Assembly (NCBI GenBank): GCA_010672585.1
Contig: JAAHGF010000001.1
Span: 496,001 to 560,000, forward strand
Direction of reading: 5' to 3'
Length of the DNA: 64,000 nt
Source of the DNA: Okeania sp. SIO1I7
GTDB taxonomy: Bacteria > Cyanobacteriota > Cyanobacteriia > Cyanobacteriales > Microcoleaceae
Shown: piece after piece, positions 38,018-49,157 of the stretch
Layout of the letters: every line of letters begins with the position of its first letter
Position numbering within the stretch: the stretch's first letter is position 1
Notes under the pieces: generated by a model
The model's input: the letters and a program-made list of their open reading frames with translations, nothing else
Told to the model about the DNA's origin: nothing
Databases searched by the model: none
Position numbers and translations under genes: made by a program

Positions 38018-38262
38018 GAAAAAAAAGTCAAGACCGATCGCGAGAAAATTTACAATTCTCAAAGTTAACTTATAGCAGGGAACAGGGAACAGTGACAAAA
38101 GCTTTTCTCTGTCTCAGTTTCATCATCAATCTCTGTCAAACACCAATTCTTTCCTTGCTATATTTTTAACATAACTTAATTAAGTATTTTTGCTCAATTT
38201 TCTAGCATATAGAAAAAGTCAAGACTTATGACCGGAAAGTTTACAATTCTCAAAGTTAACTA
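38018..38262. repeat. Direct repeat flanking an R5 element
   Basis: AAGTCAAGAC and TTTACAATTCTCAAAGTTAA occur at 38018-38067 and again at 38213-38262. Between them lie the R5 element and about 50 AT-rich bases. It may be a duplicated segment rather than a simple target-site duplication, because it is too long for that. Confidence 0.65.
38071..38163. repeat. R5-family element
   Basis: Begins TATAGCAGGGAACAGGGAAC and ends TTTCCTTGCTATA. The interior AAAAGCTTTTCTCTGTCTCA matches the 13.6 kb copy. Confidence 0.7.
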
Positions 38263-38514
38263 TTCTTTGAAAACTTTAAATTTGACTAGACAACTAGACT
38301 ATAAGGACTTTTTTACATTTTGAAAAGCTCTAATATTGTTCGCCATACTCTAGATTAATTAATACCAATTTCATCAAAAAACAAAAAACTAAAAAAAGTA
38401 GTTAATCCCCATCAATAGCAAAAATATTGATTTTAATGAGAAAATCATCATAAACAACAAAAAACTGAGAAAACAAATATCAATGTTAACTCTCAATTTA
38501 TAGGAGTATAGTCC

Positions 38515-40899
38515 GTGCTTAATATAAACTTGCCAAGAATATACGGCAGTCTGATTTTGGTTTTACAGAAAATATCCTCAAGAAAGTACATCAGTATAAT
38601 GCATCGCCGACAGATGCACTTATTAGGACACGAGAAGAGGGAACAGGAAACAAAGGTAAGAATTTTAGACTCTTTATCTATTTTTCGATTTTTGACAAAT
38701 CATCTAAAGTGGCTATATCAAAGAAAATTATTAACACTTATAATAGTGGTAGTTTTAACTTCCGGTTTGGTCAGTTGTAGCGATCGCTTCTCTGAGCTAC
38801 CTCAACTTAGCGCAGAAAAAGCTGTAACGACTTCTAGCTCTAAAATATTTGAAGTTTCGCCACCAGAAATAATTCAACAACTGCGTCAAGCGATCGACAT
38901 CTACAAACCACAAGTTACAATACAAAGTCCTCAACCAGAGCAAATATTTGAAGACAATACTATTACAGTGCAACTCCAGGTGAAAGACCTACCTATATTT
39001 AAGTCAGAATTAGATTTAGGACTTTATGTAGAGGTAATTTTAGACAACAAACCTTATAAAAAAATCTATGACCTAAATCAACCCCTGATTTTATCAGACT
39101 TAGAACCTGGTACTCATACTCTCAAAGTTTTTGCTTGTCGTCCGTGGGATGAAAGTTTTAAGAATGAAGGTGCTTATGCTCAAACAACTTTTCACATTTT
39201 CACTAAAACCACGAATAATAATCCTGCTCCAAGTTTACCACTATTAACTTACAATAGTCCCTTGGGTGAATATGGTGCGGAACCCATCTTGCTTGACTAT
39301 TATCTTACCAATGCACCGTCGCACTTAGTAGCACAAGAAGATCCTGAAGATGAAATAGTTGATTGGCGTATTCGTGTTACGGTTAATGGAACCAGTTTTA
39401 TTACCGATCAATGGCAGTCAATATATTTACAAGGGTTTCATCCAGGAAAAAATTGGATCGAGTTAGAATATATTGATGATGAGGGTAATGCTCTCAATGA
39501 GATTTATAATAGCACTATTGGTTTGATTAGTTACGAACCAGGTGGACAAGATACTCTCAGCAAAATCATCGCCGGGGAAATTTCACTGAAGGAAGTATAT
39601 AGTATAGTTGACCCAGAATACATTTATGAGGAAACCCAACTAGAAGTAACTCCAGAGTTAGAAATAGAGGATATTCCTGCTACTGAGTTAGAAGAAGTTG
39701 AACCAATAGAGGATGTTACTACTGAAGTAGAAGAAATTGAAGTAGAGGAAACTTTAATTGCACCAGAAATAGAGGATATTCCTGCTACTAAGTTAGAAGA
39801 AATTGAAGCAGAGGAAACATTAATTACACCAGAAGTAGAGGATATTCCTACTACTGAGTCAGAAGAAATTGAAGCAGAGGAAACATTAATTACACCAGAA
39901 GTAGAGGATATTCCTACTACTGAGTCAGAAGAAATTGAAGTAGAGGAAACATTAATTACACCAGAAGTAGAGGATATTCCTACTACTGAACTAGAAATAG
40001 AGGAAACTTTTACTGAAGAATCAACCTCAAAAATAGAAACTACCGAAGCAAAGGAACTACCAACAACAAAAGAAAAAATAGGTGGATTTGTGAATCGTTT
40101 TAGAGATAGATTTAAAGGTCTTATAAATAAGGTTACCGAAAAACAGAAATCAGAAACTCTAGACACAATAGAAAAACCAAATGTAGAAGAAAATTTCAAT
40201 CCATCAGAAAAATCTGAAGTTGAAGATTCACTTCAGGAAAATGAGCTTCCCAGTCTACCAGAAATAGTAGAGGAAGTACCAACAACAGAACTATTAGAAA
40301 AACTGCCTCCGCAAGAAACTTCTACTTTGACACCAAATGTAGAAGAAAGTAATGAATCAGTAGAAAATCCTTCTACTTCTATACCTAAAGTTATAGAAGA
40401 TTTTCAACAAGATACTATTCCAGATTCAGAACAAATTACCTCAGAAAAACCTGAAACTGACAGTGATGACTCTACTATTATATCTACACCTGAAGTTGTA
40501 GAAGATTTTCAACAAGATACTATTCTAGAATCAGAACAAATTACCTCAGAAAAATCTGAAGTAGTTGTAGAACCTATTCCCACTGAAAATGATGATTCTA
40601 CTATTTATATACCTGAAGTTGTAGAAGATTTTCAGCAAGATACTATTCTAGAATCAGAACAAATTACCTCAGAAAAATCTGAAGTAGTTGTAGAACCTAT
40701 TCCCACTGAAAATGATGATTCTACTATTTATATACCTGAAGTTGTAGAAGATTTTCAGCAAGATACTATTCTAGAATCAGAACAAATTACCTCAGAAAAA
40801 TCTGAAGTAGTTGTAGAACCTATTCCCACTGAAAATGATGATTCTACTATTTATATACCTGAAGTTGTAGAAGATTTTCAGCAAGATACTACTCCATAA
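38515..40899 (+). CDS. Putative lipoprotein with Glu-rich tandem repeats
   Basis: Up to 794 residues. A hydrophobic helix (LLTLIIVVVLTSGLVSC) ends in a lipobox with Cys88, so the mature part is probably a lipid-anchored periplasmic protein. The start is doubtful: from the GTG at 38515 there are 70 residues before the helix, and a TTG at 38692 would give a more normal signal peptide. Residues about 110-340 form a compact domain I do not recognise (QVTIQSPQPEQIFEDNTITV, DWRIRVTVNGTSF). From about 375 the protein is very acidic: 22-residue units (EVEDIPTTESEEIEAEETLI), then 41-residue units whose DNA copies at 40491, 40614, 40737 and 40860 are exactly 123 bp apart. The reading frame past the stop at 40897 still encodes related sequence. 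Confidence 0.7.
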   Translation: MLNINLPRIYGSLILVLQKISSRKYISIMHRRQMHLLGHEKREQETKVRILDSLSIFRFLTNHLKWLYQRKLLTLIIVVVLTSGLVSCSDRFSELPQLSAEKAVTTSSSKIFEVSPPEIIQQLRQAIDIYKPQVTIQSPQPEQIFEDNTITVQLQVKDLPIFKSELDLGLYVEVILDNKPYKKIYDLNQPLILSDLEPGTHTLKVFACRPWDESFKNEGAYAQTTFHIFTKTTNNNPAPSLPLLTYNSPLGEYGAEPILLDYYLTNAPSHLVAQEDPEDEIVDWRIRVTVNGTSFITDQWQSIYLQGFHPGKNWIELEYIDDEGNALNEIYNSTIGLISYEPGGQDTLSKIIAGEISLKEVYSIVDPEYIYEETQLEVTPELEIEDIPATELEEVEPIEDVTTEVEEIEVEETLIAPEIEDIPATKLEEIEAEETLITPEVEDIPTTESEEIEAEETLITPEVEDIPTTESEEIEVEETLITPEVEDIPTTELEIEETFTEESTSKIETTEAKELPTTKEKIGGFVNRFRDRFKGLINKVTEKQKSETLDTIEKPNVEENFNPSEKSEVEDSLQENELPSLPEIVEEVPTTELLEKLPPQETSTLTPNVEESNESVENPSTSIPKVIEDFQQDTIPDSEQITSEKPETDSDDSTIISTPEVVEDFQQDTILESEQITSEKSEVVVEPIPTENDDSTIYIPEVVEDFQQDTILESEQITSEKSEVVVEPIPTENDDSTIYIPEVVEDFQQDTILESEQITSEKSEVVVEPIPTENDDSTIYIPEVVEDFQQDTTP

Positions 40900-41211
40900 T
40901 CAGAACAAATTATGGAGCAAAAACCTGAAGTAGTTGTGGAGTTTATCTCACCTGAAAGTGATGATTCTATACAATAAATTACTGAAGAAATTGAATCTGA
41001 AAATTCTCTTTATTCTCCAGAAGAGATAACAGAATAAATTTCTATTTACAGTAATTTAAAGGCAAATAAATCACTTATAGAGATGTTATATAAAACGCCT
41101 CTATAAGTGACAAATATCCAGTATTAATAAGCCTTAATAACATATTCCAAGACAAAATTAATAGCTGATAGCTGACAGCTGTTTGCGCAGCATTCCGTAG
41201 GAAATGCTTAC
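40900..41211. other. Former 3' end of the repeat lipoprotein, then R4
   Basis: In frame with the preceding gene, 40900-41037 reads SEQIMEQKPEVVVEFISPES, DDSIQ, a TAA, then ITEEIESENSLYSPEEITE and TAA. The earlier gene therefore probably ran to 41037 and was cut by TAA at 40897. An R4 core lies at 41164-41210. Confidence 0.65.
41164..41210. repeat. R4 hairpin repeat
   Basis: CTGATAGCTGACAGCTGTTT then GCGCAGCATTCCGTAGGAAA, the standard R4 core and its CAGCT-rich flank. It ends at the stop codon side of the next gene. Confidence 0.75.
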
Positions 41212-41850
41212 TTAATAACTGTTATAATAAATAACTGCAGCTTTTGATTTACGCTTTTCCCAGTTAGCAATTTCCAGCAAAGGACGTTCGGTGAATTCTG
41301 TGACATAACCTATACATAAATAGGCGATTAATTCATTTTCTGGAGGAGCATTGAGAATAATTTTCACCTCTTTTTCATCTAAAATACTTACCCAACCCAC
41401 ACCTATATTTTCAGCTCTAGCCATCAACCACAAGTTTTGAATTGCCAGACAAACACTGTACGGTCCAACTTTATCCGTACTCGTTTGACCCATAACAGGA
41501 TTAGGTGAGGGTTTATAGAACACAGCAATATTAACAGGAGTTATGGTAATTCCTTCCAATTGAAGCTGATTATAGAAAGGTTTATTTTTGAATATCTCTT
41601 TGGCTTTTTCATTTTCTTTTTCAAAAGATGTTTTGATTTGAGTTTTAATTGATGGGTCACGAATAATTACAAATTCCCATGGCTGAGAAAAACCTACTGA
41701 AGGAGCATTCAAAGCAGCGAATAGCAAGCGTTCGATTGTTGTATCAGGAATTTCTTGACTAATGAAATTTTCCCCAAATTCTGTTCGGCGATGAATAATA
41801 ATATCTTTCAAGATTTGACGTTCTTTTTCTGTAAACAATTTACCTTTCAT
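41212..41850 (-). CDS. bluB: BluB-like 5,6-dimethylbenzimidazole synthase
   Basis: 212 residues from the ATG at 41850 (MKGKLFTEKERQ); a start at 41865 would add five residues. It is a nitroreductase-fold flavoprotein with the BluB block APSVGFSQPWEFVIIRD (the M/S-QPW motif), GPYSVCLAIQNLWLMARAE and NIGVGWVSILDEKEV. BluB uses reduced FMN and oxygen to break FMN into 5,6-dimethylbenzimidazole, the lower base of vitamin B12. Most cyanobacteria are reported to make pseudocobalamin with adenine and to lack BluB, so either this strain can make true B12 or this is a diverged nitroreductase. No other cob genes are close by. Confidence 0.75.
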   Translation of the reverse strand: MKGKLFTEKERQILKDIIIHRRTEFGENFISQEIPDTTIERLLFAALNAPSVGFSQPWEFVIIRDPSIKTQIKTSFEKENEKAKEIFKNKPFYNQLQLEGITITPVNIAVFYKPSPNPVMGQTSTDKVGPYSVCLAIQNLWLMARAENIGVGWVSILDEKEVKIILNAPPENELIAYLCIGYVTEFTERPLLEIANWEKRKSKAAVIYYNSY

Positions 41851-42339
41851 ACAATTTACCTCCAAGAATTATGCGGTCTTTCCTATGTGAAAATCAATTA
41901 CTTACTTCTTCTGAAATAGATAATCAAAAGTTTATCTAAATTTAATCATTGCTTCGGTAGCTTAGGAAACGCTATAATCTTTTTATAGCAATTCTAAATG
42001 ATTTGTAAAAAATCTAAAAATATATAGAAACTCTAAAATTCTTATCCTTGTTAGCTAGTTCCAAAAGATTTTATATTGCAAAAAATATAACTGCTATATA
42101 CTTTTAAAAAGCATTTACTGAAAGAATGCTCCGCAAACAGCTATCGGCGTTTAGCAGTCAGCTTTTGAGAAGGGATACGTTACCCTTCCTAAAATTGACT
42201 TCATAAAAAGTAGGAGATTTAAACCCAAGCTTTTCGCTGAAAGCTGACCGCTGAACTGCTGTTTGCGCAGCATTCTGCCAGGAAACGCTTTTTAAGCATA
42301 CCTTGAAAAAATTTATAAAATCTGAGAAATATTTTATTT
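41851..42339. other. Intergenic region with two R4 repeats
   Basis: R4 cores lie at about 42112-42150 and 42240-42295. The second ends 45 bases before the RibBA start codon, in its leader. No gene. Confidence 0.65.
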
Positions 42340-44100
<1,761 letters not shown>

Positions 44101-44138
44101 AGAAGAAGGAAAAGAAGAAAGTTTTTTGATCGCTAATT

Positions 44139-44202
44139 ATACGTAAGCATTTCCTACGGAATGCTGCGCAAACAGCCGTCAGCCATCAGCTATTGCTTTT
44201 AG
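44139..44202. repeat. R4 hairpin repeat
   Basis: AAGCATTTCCTACGGAATGC then TGCGCAAACAGCCGTCAG and CAGCTATTGC. Confidence 0.75.
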
Positions 44203-44335
44203 TTTACTATAAAAGCCTTATTAATTGTCTCACTACAAAAGTTGGCTCCCTTGCCCTTAAAGTCTATTTTAATTTAAACACTTTCCTATATCAGAGAGTA
44301 TTGTTGCTGTTAACGTAGTTCCTCCGGAGGAGGCT

Positions 44336-44383
44336 AGCTGACAGCTAATAGCTGTTTGTGCAGCATTCCGCAGGAAATGCTTA
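44336..44383. repeat. R4 hairpin repeat
   Basis: Reverse orientation: AGCTGTTTGTGCAGCATTCC then GCAGGAAATGCTTAC. With the copy at 44139 it makes a 200 bp spaced inverted pair. Confidence 0.75.
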
Positions 44384-44456
44384 CAACGTTTTTATACCCA
44401 TTTTTATGATTCTATTGTTTACGAATAGAGAAATTAGTATCCGTATTTTTACTTTC

Positions 44457-44606
44457 ATATCATGTCCGGTAGCATCGGTATTGTATAGAGAAGGTAAGGA
44501 AGAAGGAAGAAGGAAGAAGGAAGAAGCTTTAAGAGAAGGAAAAACCTTATATGGCGCTAAATATTTCCCCAATTTTATACACAAACGATACCAACGGACA
44601 TGATAT
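44457..44606. repeat. R3-family element
   Basis: Ends ATATCATGTCCGGTAGCATC and ACGGACATGATAT form an inverted repeat. The interior holds GAAGAAGGAAGAAGG. Confidence 0.7.
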
Positions 44607-44652
44607 CATTAGTTTTTCTGACTCTACTGAGATATAGCAACAGTAGTTAATT

Positions 44653-44858
44653 CATTAATGGATAATTGATAATGGATAATTGATAATTACCTCTGGTTAA
44701 AACCGTTACGGAATTGAATATAAGGAAATATTATTTCTTCTCTTGGTTGATTGGATATGGTTAGGAAACCTATCTATCCCTCAACCGCTTTTTTCCCCTT
44801 AAAAGGGAAGGCTTTAAACCAGAATTATTTAATTATTAATTAGTTAATTATTAGGTAA
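44653..44858 (+). repeat. R1-family element
   Basis: ATTACCTCTGGTTAAAACCG near 44685, GGTTGATTGGATATGG (a single unit related to the 72 bp unit at 3.8 kb), CCCCTTAAAAGGGAAGG and the AGGTAA end. Confidence 0.75.
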
Positions 44859-45037
44859 AATAATAAATAAATAAGCTCAAGAATTAAAGTATACTTCACG
44901 CTTTCTGGGAAGAGCTATATTGCCCTATTCGCAATAAAAGAACAAAGTTTTTAGGTAAGCATTAAGCTATTAGCAGTCAGCTATCAGCAATAAGTAATAA
45001 GTAATAAGTAATAAATAATAAGTTCTAAGGTTTAGTC

Positions 45038-45162
45038 ATATAGAATCCGGTTATATAGTATATGTTGATAATTCTATAATTACTTAAATATTTAATCTCC
45101 CCCCACTCCCCTTACTCCCCTACTTCCAACTATACAATAACTATTCAACCGGATTCTATATC
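45038..45162. repeat. R3-family element
   Basis: Begins ATATAGAATCCGGTTATATA and ends AACCGGATTCTATAT, near-perfect inverted ends. Confidence 0.8.
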
Positions 45163-45231
45163 AGGGGACTTTACCAGTAATTTTTATTCTTTCCTCAATT
45201 TCAAAGGTTGCTTTTATCTTCCTCAAAATTA

Positions 45232-45312
45232 ATAGCTGAAGTCCGCAGTTCCGACCTAGGAGGCTAGCTAATAGCTGACGGCTGTTTGCGCAGTATTCCG
45301 TAGGAAATGCTT
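45232..45312. repeat. R4 hairpin repeat with long flank
   Basis: GACCTAGGAGGCTAGCTAAT, AGCTGACGGCTGTTTGCGCA, GTATTCCGTAGGAAATGC; the reverse complement of the 13.1 kb copy. Confidence 0.75.
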
Positions 45313-45550
45313 ACATTTTTAGATATATCTAGATTTACCTTTTCAAATCAAATCTAGTTAATACTAAAATTCAACAAATCAAGTTTTGTTATGTCTAGTT
45401 GAATACCCACAAATCAGGCTTATGAGGTAACAGGAAACACCTAAACTAGGGGAAATTCGAGAGACTGTATCTGGAGAGAGAAGAACATTTTTCCGGTTGT
45501 GTGAGTGCCTATTTTAATGAGGCTTGATATTTAGATATCAATTTTGCCAG

Positions 45551-46206
45551 CTCATTTCCCAGTAAGTGAAACATTATTTTTGAGAAAAACCCCCAAAATG
45601 ACTATTGCGACATACGCAATAAAAGAATAGAAGCCATAATATACCTAGACTTGAAAAATAAAATTACACCACCTTAACACTAAATTCCCAAAATAAAGTT
45701 ACATATCAATCTTTCCAGCTCATTTGGGAGTAAGTGAAACATTATTTTTTAGAAAAAACCCCAAAATGACTATTGCGACATACGCAATAAAAGAACAGAA
45801 GCCATAATATACCAAGACTTGAAAAATAAAATTACACCACCTTAACACTAAATTCCCAAAATAAAGTTACATATCAATCTTTCCAGCTCATTTCCGACCA
45901 AGTAAAACATTATTTTTTAGAAAAACCCCCAAAATGACTATTGCGACATACGCAATAAAAGAATAGAAGCCATAATATACCAAGACTTGAAAAATAAAAT
46001 TACACCACCTTAACACTAAATTCCCAAAATAAAGTTACATATCAATCTTTCCAGCTCATTTGGGAGTAAGTAAAACATTATTTTTTAGAAAAACCCCCAA
46101 AATGACTATTGCGACATACGCAATAAAAGAACAGAAGCGATAATATACCAAGACTTGAAAAATAAAATTAAACCGCCTTAACACTAAATTCCCAAAATAA
46201 AGTTAC
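45551..46206 (+). repeat. Four tandem 168 bp units upstream of phoX
   Basis: The landmark ACTATTGCGACATACGCAAT starts at 45601, 45769, 45937 and 46105, exactly 168 bp apart, and the copies are nearly identical. Each unit has an ATTGCG/CGCAAT hairpin, a CCCCCAAAATGAC stretch and CACCTTAACACTAAATTCCC. The array ends about 135 bases before the phoX ATG. A shorter relative (ATTGCCCTATTCGCAATAAA) lies near 44918. CTTAACAC resembles half of a cyanobacterial Pho box, but the second half is not clear. Confidence 0.9.
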
Positions 46207-46342
46207 AAATACTATCCATTTAATACTATTGAAAAAAAGTCTACTACAAAAAAGAAAAGAATACATACTATGCCTAATTATCCCTTTCCAAAAAGTATCA
46301 ATCGACGCTATATTAAAAATCGTCAAACTTATTACTTTTTCT

Positions 46343-48553
46343 ATGAACCTTAAACGTAGAGAATTCCTTATATTTCTTGGAGCTACTGCAGGAACAATAA
46401 CCCTTGGTTCCTGTCAAAAACAATCATCTACTCCAGCAATTGAAAAATCTCCAATTAATGGAACTTCTACCAACAATATTAATTTCCAACCAGTTAAAGG
46501 TCCAATGCCTTTAAAAACAAATAATCAAGAATTAAAAATAGAAAATTATACTAATTACGAAGTAGTAGATGATTTAATAATTCCAGAAGGTTTTACTTAC
46601 GATGTTATTGGGTCATGGGGTGACAAAATAGGTGATTCACGTTTTGGCTACAATAACGACTATCTTTCCTACATTGAAACGGGTAAAAATGAAGGATTAT
46701 TAACCATAAACTTTGAATATATTAGTCCTTTGCCTTGGGTAACAACTTATCAAACAGTTATTGGTAAATCTATGCCTTTTGCAGAATTAGCAACAGCATT
46801 TAGACAGGCAGGAAAATCAGGAATTAGTTCAGAAGAATTACTTGAAAAATCCCTGAAACAAAAGATTATCGCAATAGCTAAAGAAGCAATGATTGATATG
46901 GGAATAGGTGTAATTTCCATACGTCGCGAACCCGATGGAAAATGGGTAAGAACAAATTCAAAATTTGACCGTAGAATAACAGGTATTTCAGGATTAGAAG
47001 ACGGGCGTTATTTAAAATCAACAGGACCAGCAGTAGCAGTTTTTAATAAAGGGAAAGGCAAAGGTTATAACGATCAATTAGGCGATCGCATCATTGGTAG
47101 TTTTGCTAACTGTGCAGGTGGGACTACACCTTGGGGAACAGTATTTAGCGCCGAAGAAAATTTTCAAAATTATGTGATAGAACCAGTCTATTCTGATGGT
47201 ACTTCTGTTGACCCGGTCAGAGAAAAATCTCTCTTTATTGGTGAAAGAGGAGTCGCAGGTCTGGGAAGTGCATTTGGTTTAGCTGGTAATAAGTATGGTT
47301 GGATGGTAGAAGTAGACCCAGCTAACCCTGACGACTATGGTACAAAACATACTTGGTTAGGTCGTTATCGCCACGAAGCAGTAGGTATTAGGGTAGAAAC
47401 TGATAAACCATTAGCATTTTATTCCGGATGCGATCGCCGTAGTGGTCATCTATATAAATTTGTGAGTAAAGGTACAGTAAAAGACCCCACTGATAAAGCT
47501 AACTCTCAACTTTTGAAAGATGGGATGTTGTACGGGGCTAAATTTAATCCTGATGGTACAGGTAGTTGGATTTCCCTGCAACCTGATACTCCTGTGAATC
47601 CAGATTTACCAGAAGTCCACGTTAACAATATGATTAATCTACCCCAAAGACCTGATGGTGGTAGCTTCAAAGCGATAACTGCTCAAGAAGTAGAAAGGTT
47701 CAAGCAGAAATATAAAACTCTGGGGGACTTGTATGAAGGTAATGCGGACGAGAAACAAGGAGCTATTCTCATTGATGCTCATCTAGCTGCTAATGCTGCT
47801 GGCGTTACTTGTACAGCACGTCCCGAAGATACTCAGGTAGATAAAAATGGTAACTTATTTATTGCCTTTACCTCCGGGTCTCCCAGTAAATCTGATGGTA
47901 GTCCAGACAAACGTATATTTAAAGGTCAGGATGATGAAGCTTACGAATTTGGTTGGATTATGCGTTTGAGTGAGGATGATAATCAACCAGATGCTATGAC
48001 ATTTAGTTGGCAAATGTTTGCTACTGGGGGCGAACCTATGGAGGGTGGACTGGGATTTTCTAATCCTGACAATTTAGAATTTGATGAACAAGGTAATCTG
48101 TGGATGGTGACAGATATTAGTACCAGTAAGCATAATAAAATAGTGCCAATGAATCGAATGGGTAAGGATGGTAAATCTGTAGACCAGTCTACTCTTTGTG
48201 GTTTATTTGGTAATAATTCTATCTGGTATCTTCCCACTTCTGGTTCTAATGCTGGAGAAGCTTATTTGTTTGGAATAGCGCCAACAGAAAGTGAAACTTG
48301 TGGGCCTTTCTTTACCAAAGACCAGAAAACCTTGTTTCTAGCTATTCAACATCCAGGGGAATATAACGGCATTCGCCAGAATATGGCTTCAGAAACTCGT
48401 CAGTTGGCAATGAAAACGACAGATGGTTCAGATTTTGTCCAGACTCGTACTGTGCCTATGGGGTCTAACTGGCCAACTAAACAAGTTAACGATTCTCCGA
48501 AACCTTCAGTTGTAGCTATTCGTCGATTGGATTCAACACCAATTACTTCATAG
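46343..48553 (+). CDS. phoX: Alkaline phosphatase PhoX (DUF839), Tat-exported
   Basis: About 736 residues from the ATG at 46343. The start NLKRREFLIFLGATAGTITL followed by GSC is a twin-arginine signal with a lipobox-like cysteine, so a TTG start at 46229 (38 extra residues) is unlikely. The PhoX/DUF839 core is clear: EGFTYDVIGSWGDKIGD, NCAGGTTPWGTVFSAEEN, WMVEVDPANPDDYGTKHTWL, GRYRHEAVGIRVETDKPLAF, YSGCDRRSGHLYKFVS. The enzyme releases phosphate from organic esters in the periplasm using Fe and Ca ions. It is the main alternative to PhoA in marine bacteria and is induced by phosphate starvation. Its TAG stop forms part of an R5 repeat end. Confidence 0.93.
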   Translation: MNLKRREFLIFLGATAGTITLGSCQKQSSTPAIEKSPINGTSTNNINFQPVKGPMPLKTNNQELKIENYTNYEVVDDLIIPEGFTYDVIGSWGDKIGDSRFGYNNDYLSYIETGKNEGLLTINFEYISPLPWVTTYQTVIGKSMPFAELATAFRQAGKSGISSEELLEKSLKQKIIAIAKEAMIDMGIGVISIRREPDGKWVRTNSKFDRRITGISGLEDGRYLKSTGPAVAVFNKGKGKGYNDQLGDRIIGSFANCAGGTTPWGTVFSAEENFQNYVIEPVYSDGTSVDPVREKSLFIGERGVAGLGSAFGLAGNKYGWMVEVDPANPDDYGTKHTWLGRYRHEAVGIRVETDKPLAFYSGCDRRSGHLYKFVSKGTVKDPTDKANSQLLKDGMLYGAKFNPDGTGSWISLQPDTPVNPDLPEVHVNNMINLPQRPDGGSFKAITAQEVERFKQKYKTLGDLYEGNADEKQGAILIDAHLAANAAGVTCTARPEDTQVDKNGNLFIAFTSGSPSKSDGSPDKRIFKGQDDEAYEFGWIMRLSEDDNQPDAMTFSWQMFATGGEPMEGGLGFSNPDNLEFDEQGNLWMVTDISTSKHNKIVPMNRMGKDGKSVDQSTLCGLFGNNSIWYLPTSGSNAGEAYLFGIAPTESETCGPFFTKDQKTLFLAIQHPGEYNGIRQNMASETRQLAMKTTDGSDFVQTRTVPMGSNWPTKQVNDSPKPSVVAIRRLDSTPITS

Positions 48554-48633
48554 CAGGGAACAGTGGTAAAAACATTTCCCTGTCTGAGATTCATCATCAC
48601 TCTATGTCCGCGTCCTACCTGTCTATTGCTATA
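48550..48633. repeat. R5-family element abutting the phoX stop
   Basis: Begins ATAGCAGGGAACAGTGG at the phoX stop codon and ends CTGTCTATTGCTATA. The next R2 element starts two bases later. Confidence 0.65.
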
Positions 48634-48635
48634 AA

Positions 48636-48914
48636 TAGGGTTTGCTGAAAAAGTCTGTCTTATGGGTGAGGGTAGGAGACAACCCACCCCTCACCCCTCC
48701 CCCTCCCCTCCTGGGAGGGGGAGACAGGAGAAAAGGGTCGGGAGCGAGGAGGTAGGAGCGGGCGTTTTGTAAGAATGATTTTTCTGCCCAACTATGCGCC
48801 TAAAATACGCTCCTTTTTGAGCGTGAAGAGCTGAAAACCAGGCACTGCAATTCGACCCCAAAAAGGCTAAAACCTTTATCTGTAAATATTTTTAGATTTA
48901 ATCAGCAAGCCCTA
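48636..48914 (+). repeat. R2-family inverted-repeat element
   Basis: Starts TAGGGTTTGCTGAAAAAGTC and ends TTTAATCAGCAAGCCCTA. The interior has CACCCCTCACCCCTCCCC and GGGAGGGGGAGACAGGAG and is closely related, in opposite orientation, to the 61.1-61.4 kb copy. Confidence 0.75.
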
Positions 48915-49157
48915 AATAGAAATTGAGAAACTGAAAAAGGATAAATGGTTATAAGTTGGTCGTTAAATCGAATGATTTTTTAATTTGACATTATTATTTT
49001 AATTTCAGATTTGACTATCAGTTTGTCTTACTATCCTTTCTTTGCTTAGTTTTTGGCTTGTTTTCTGAAAAAAATAATCTGAAAATTAGGTTGCAAATTA
49101 TCAAATTAGGTGTAAAATTTGCGACGAGACCGTAATTTTTAACTAAAAAACACAGGA

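Larger units (their letters stand above)
37463..38514. other. Intergenic region with tnpB end and R5
   Basis: A 1.05 kb gap between divergent genes. It contains the psaA promoter region, a tnpB 3' fragment (37634-37745) and a 50 bp direct repeat at 38018 and 38213 flanking an R5 element (38071-38163). The rest is AT-rich. A TAGGAGTATA sequence precedes the GTG at 38515. Confidence 0.7.
44101..46342. other. Long intergenic region upstream of phoX
   Basis: A 2.2 kb gap full of repeats: R4 copies (44139-44202, 44336-44383, 45232-45312), R3 (44457-44606, 45038-45162), R1 (44653-44858) and the 168 bp tandem array (45551-46206). Short frames at 44358-44603 lie in an R3 copy and are not genes. Confidence 0.8.

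Noticed and set aside
39624-40199. 191-residue Ser-rich frame on the minus strand
   Set aside because: Antisense shadow of the Glu-rich repeats in the lipoprotein gene.
44358-44603. 81-residue frame
   Set aside because: It lies within an R3 element and its GAAGGAAGAAGG filler.
45551-46206. CRISPR array
   Set aside because: The 168 bp units are identical throughout with no short-repeat/unique-spacer pattern, and there are no cas genes.
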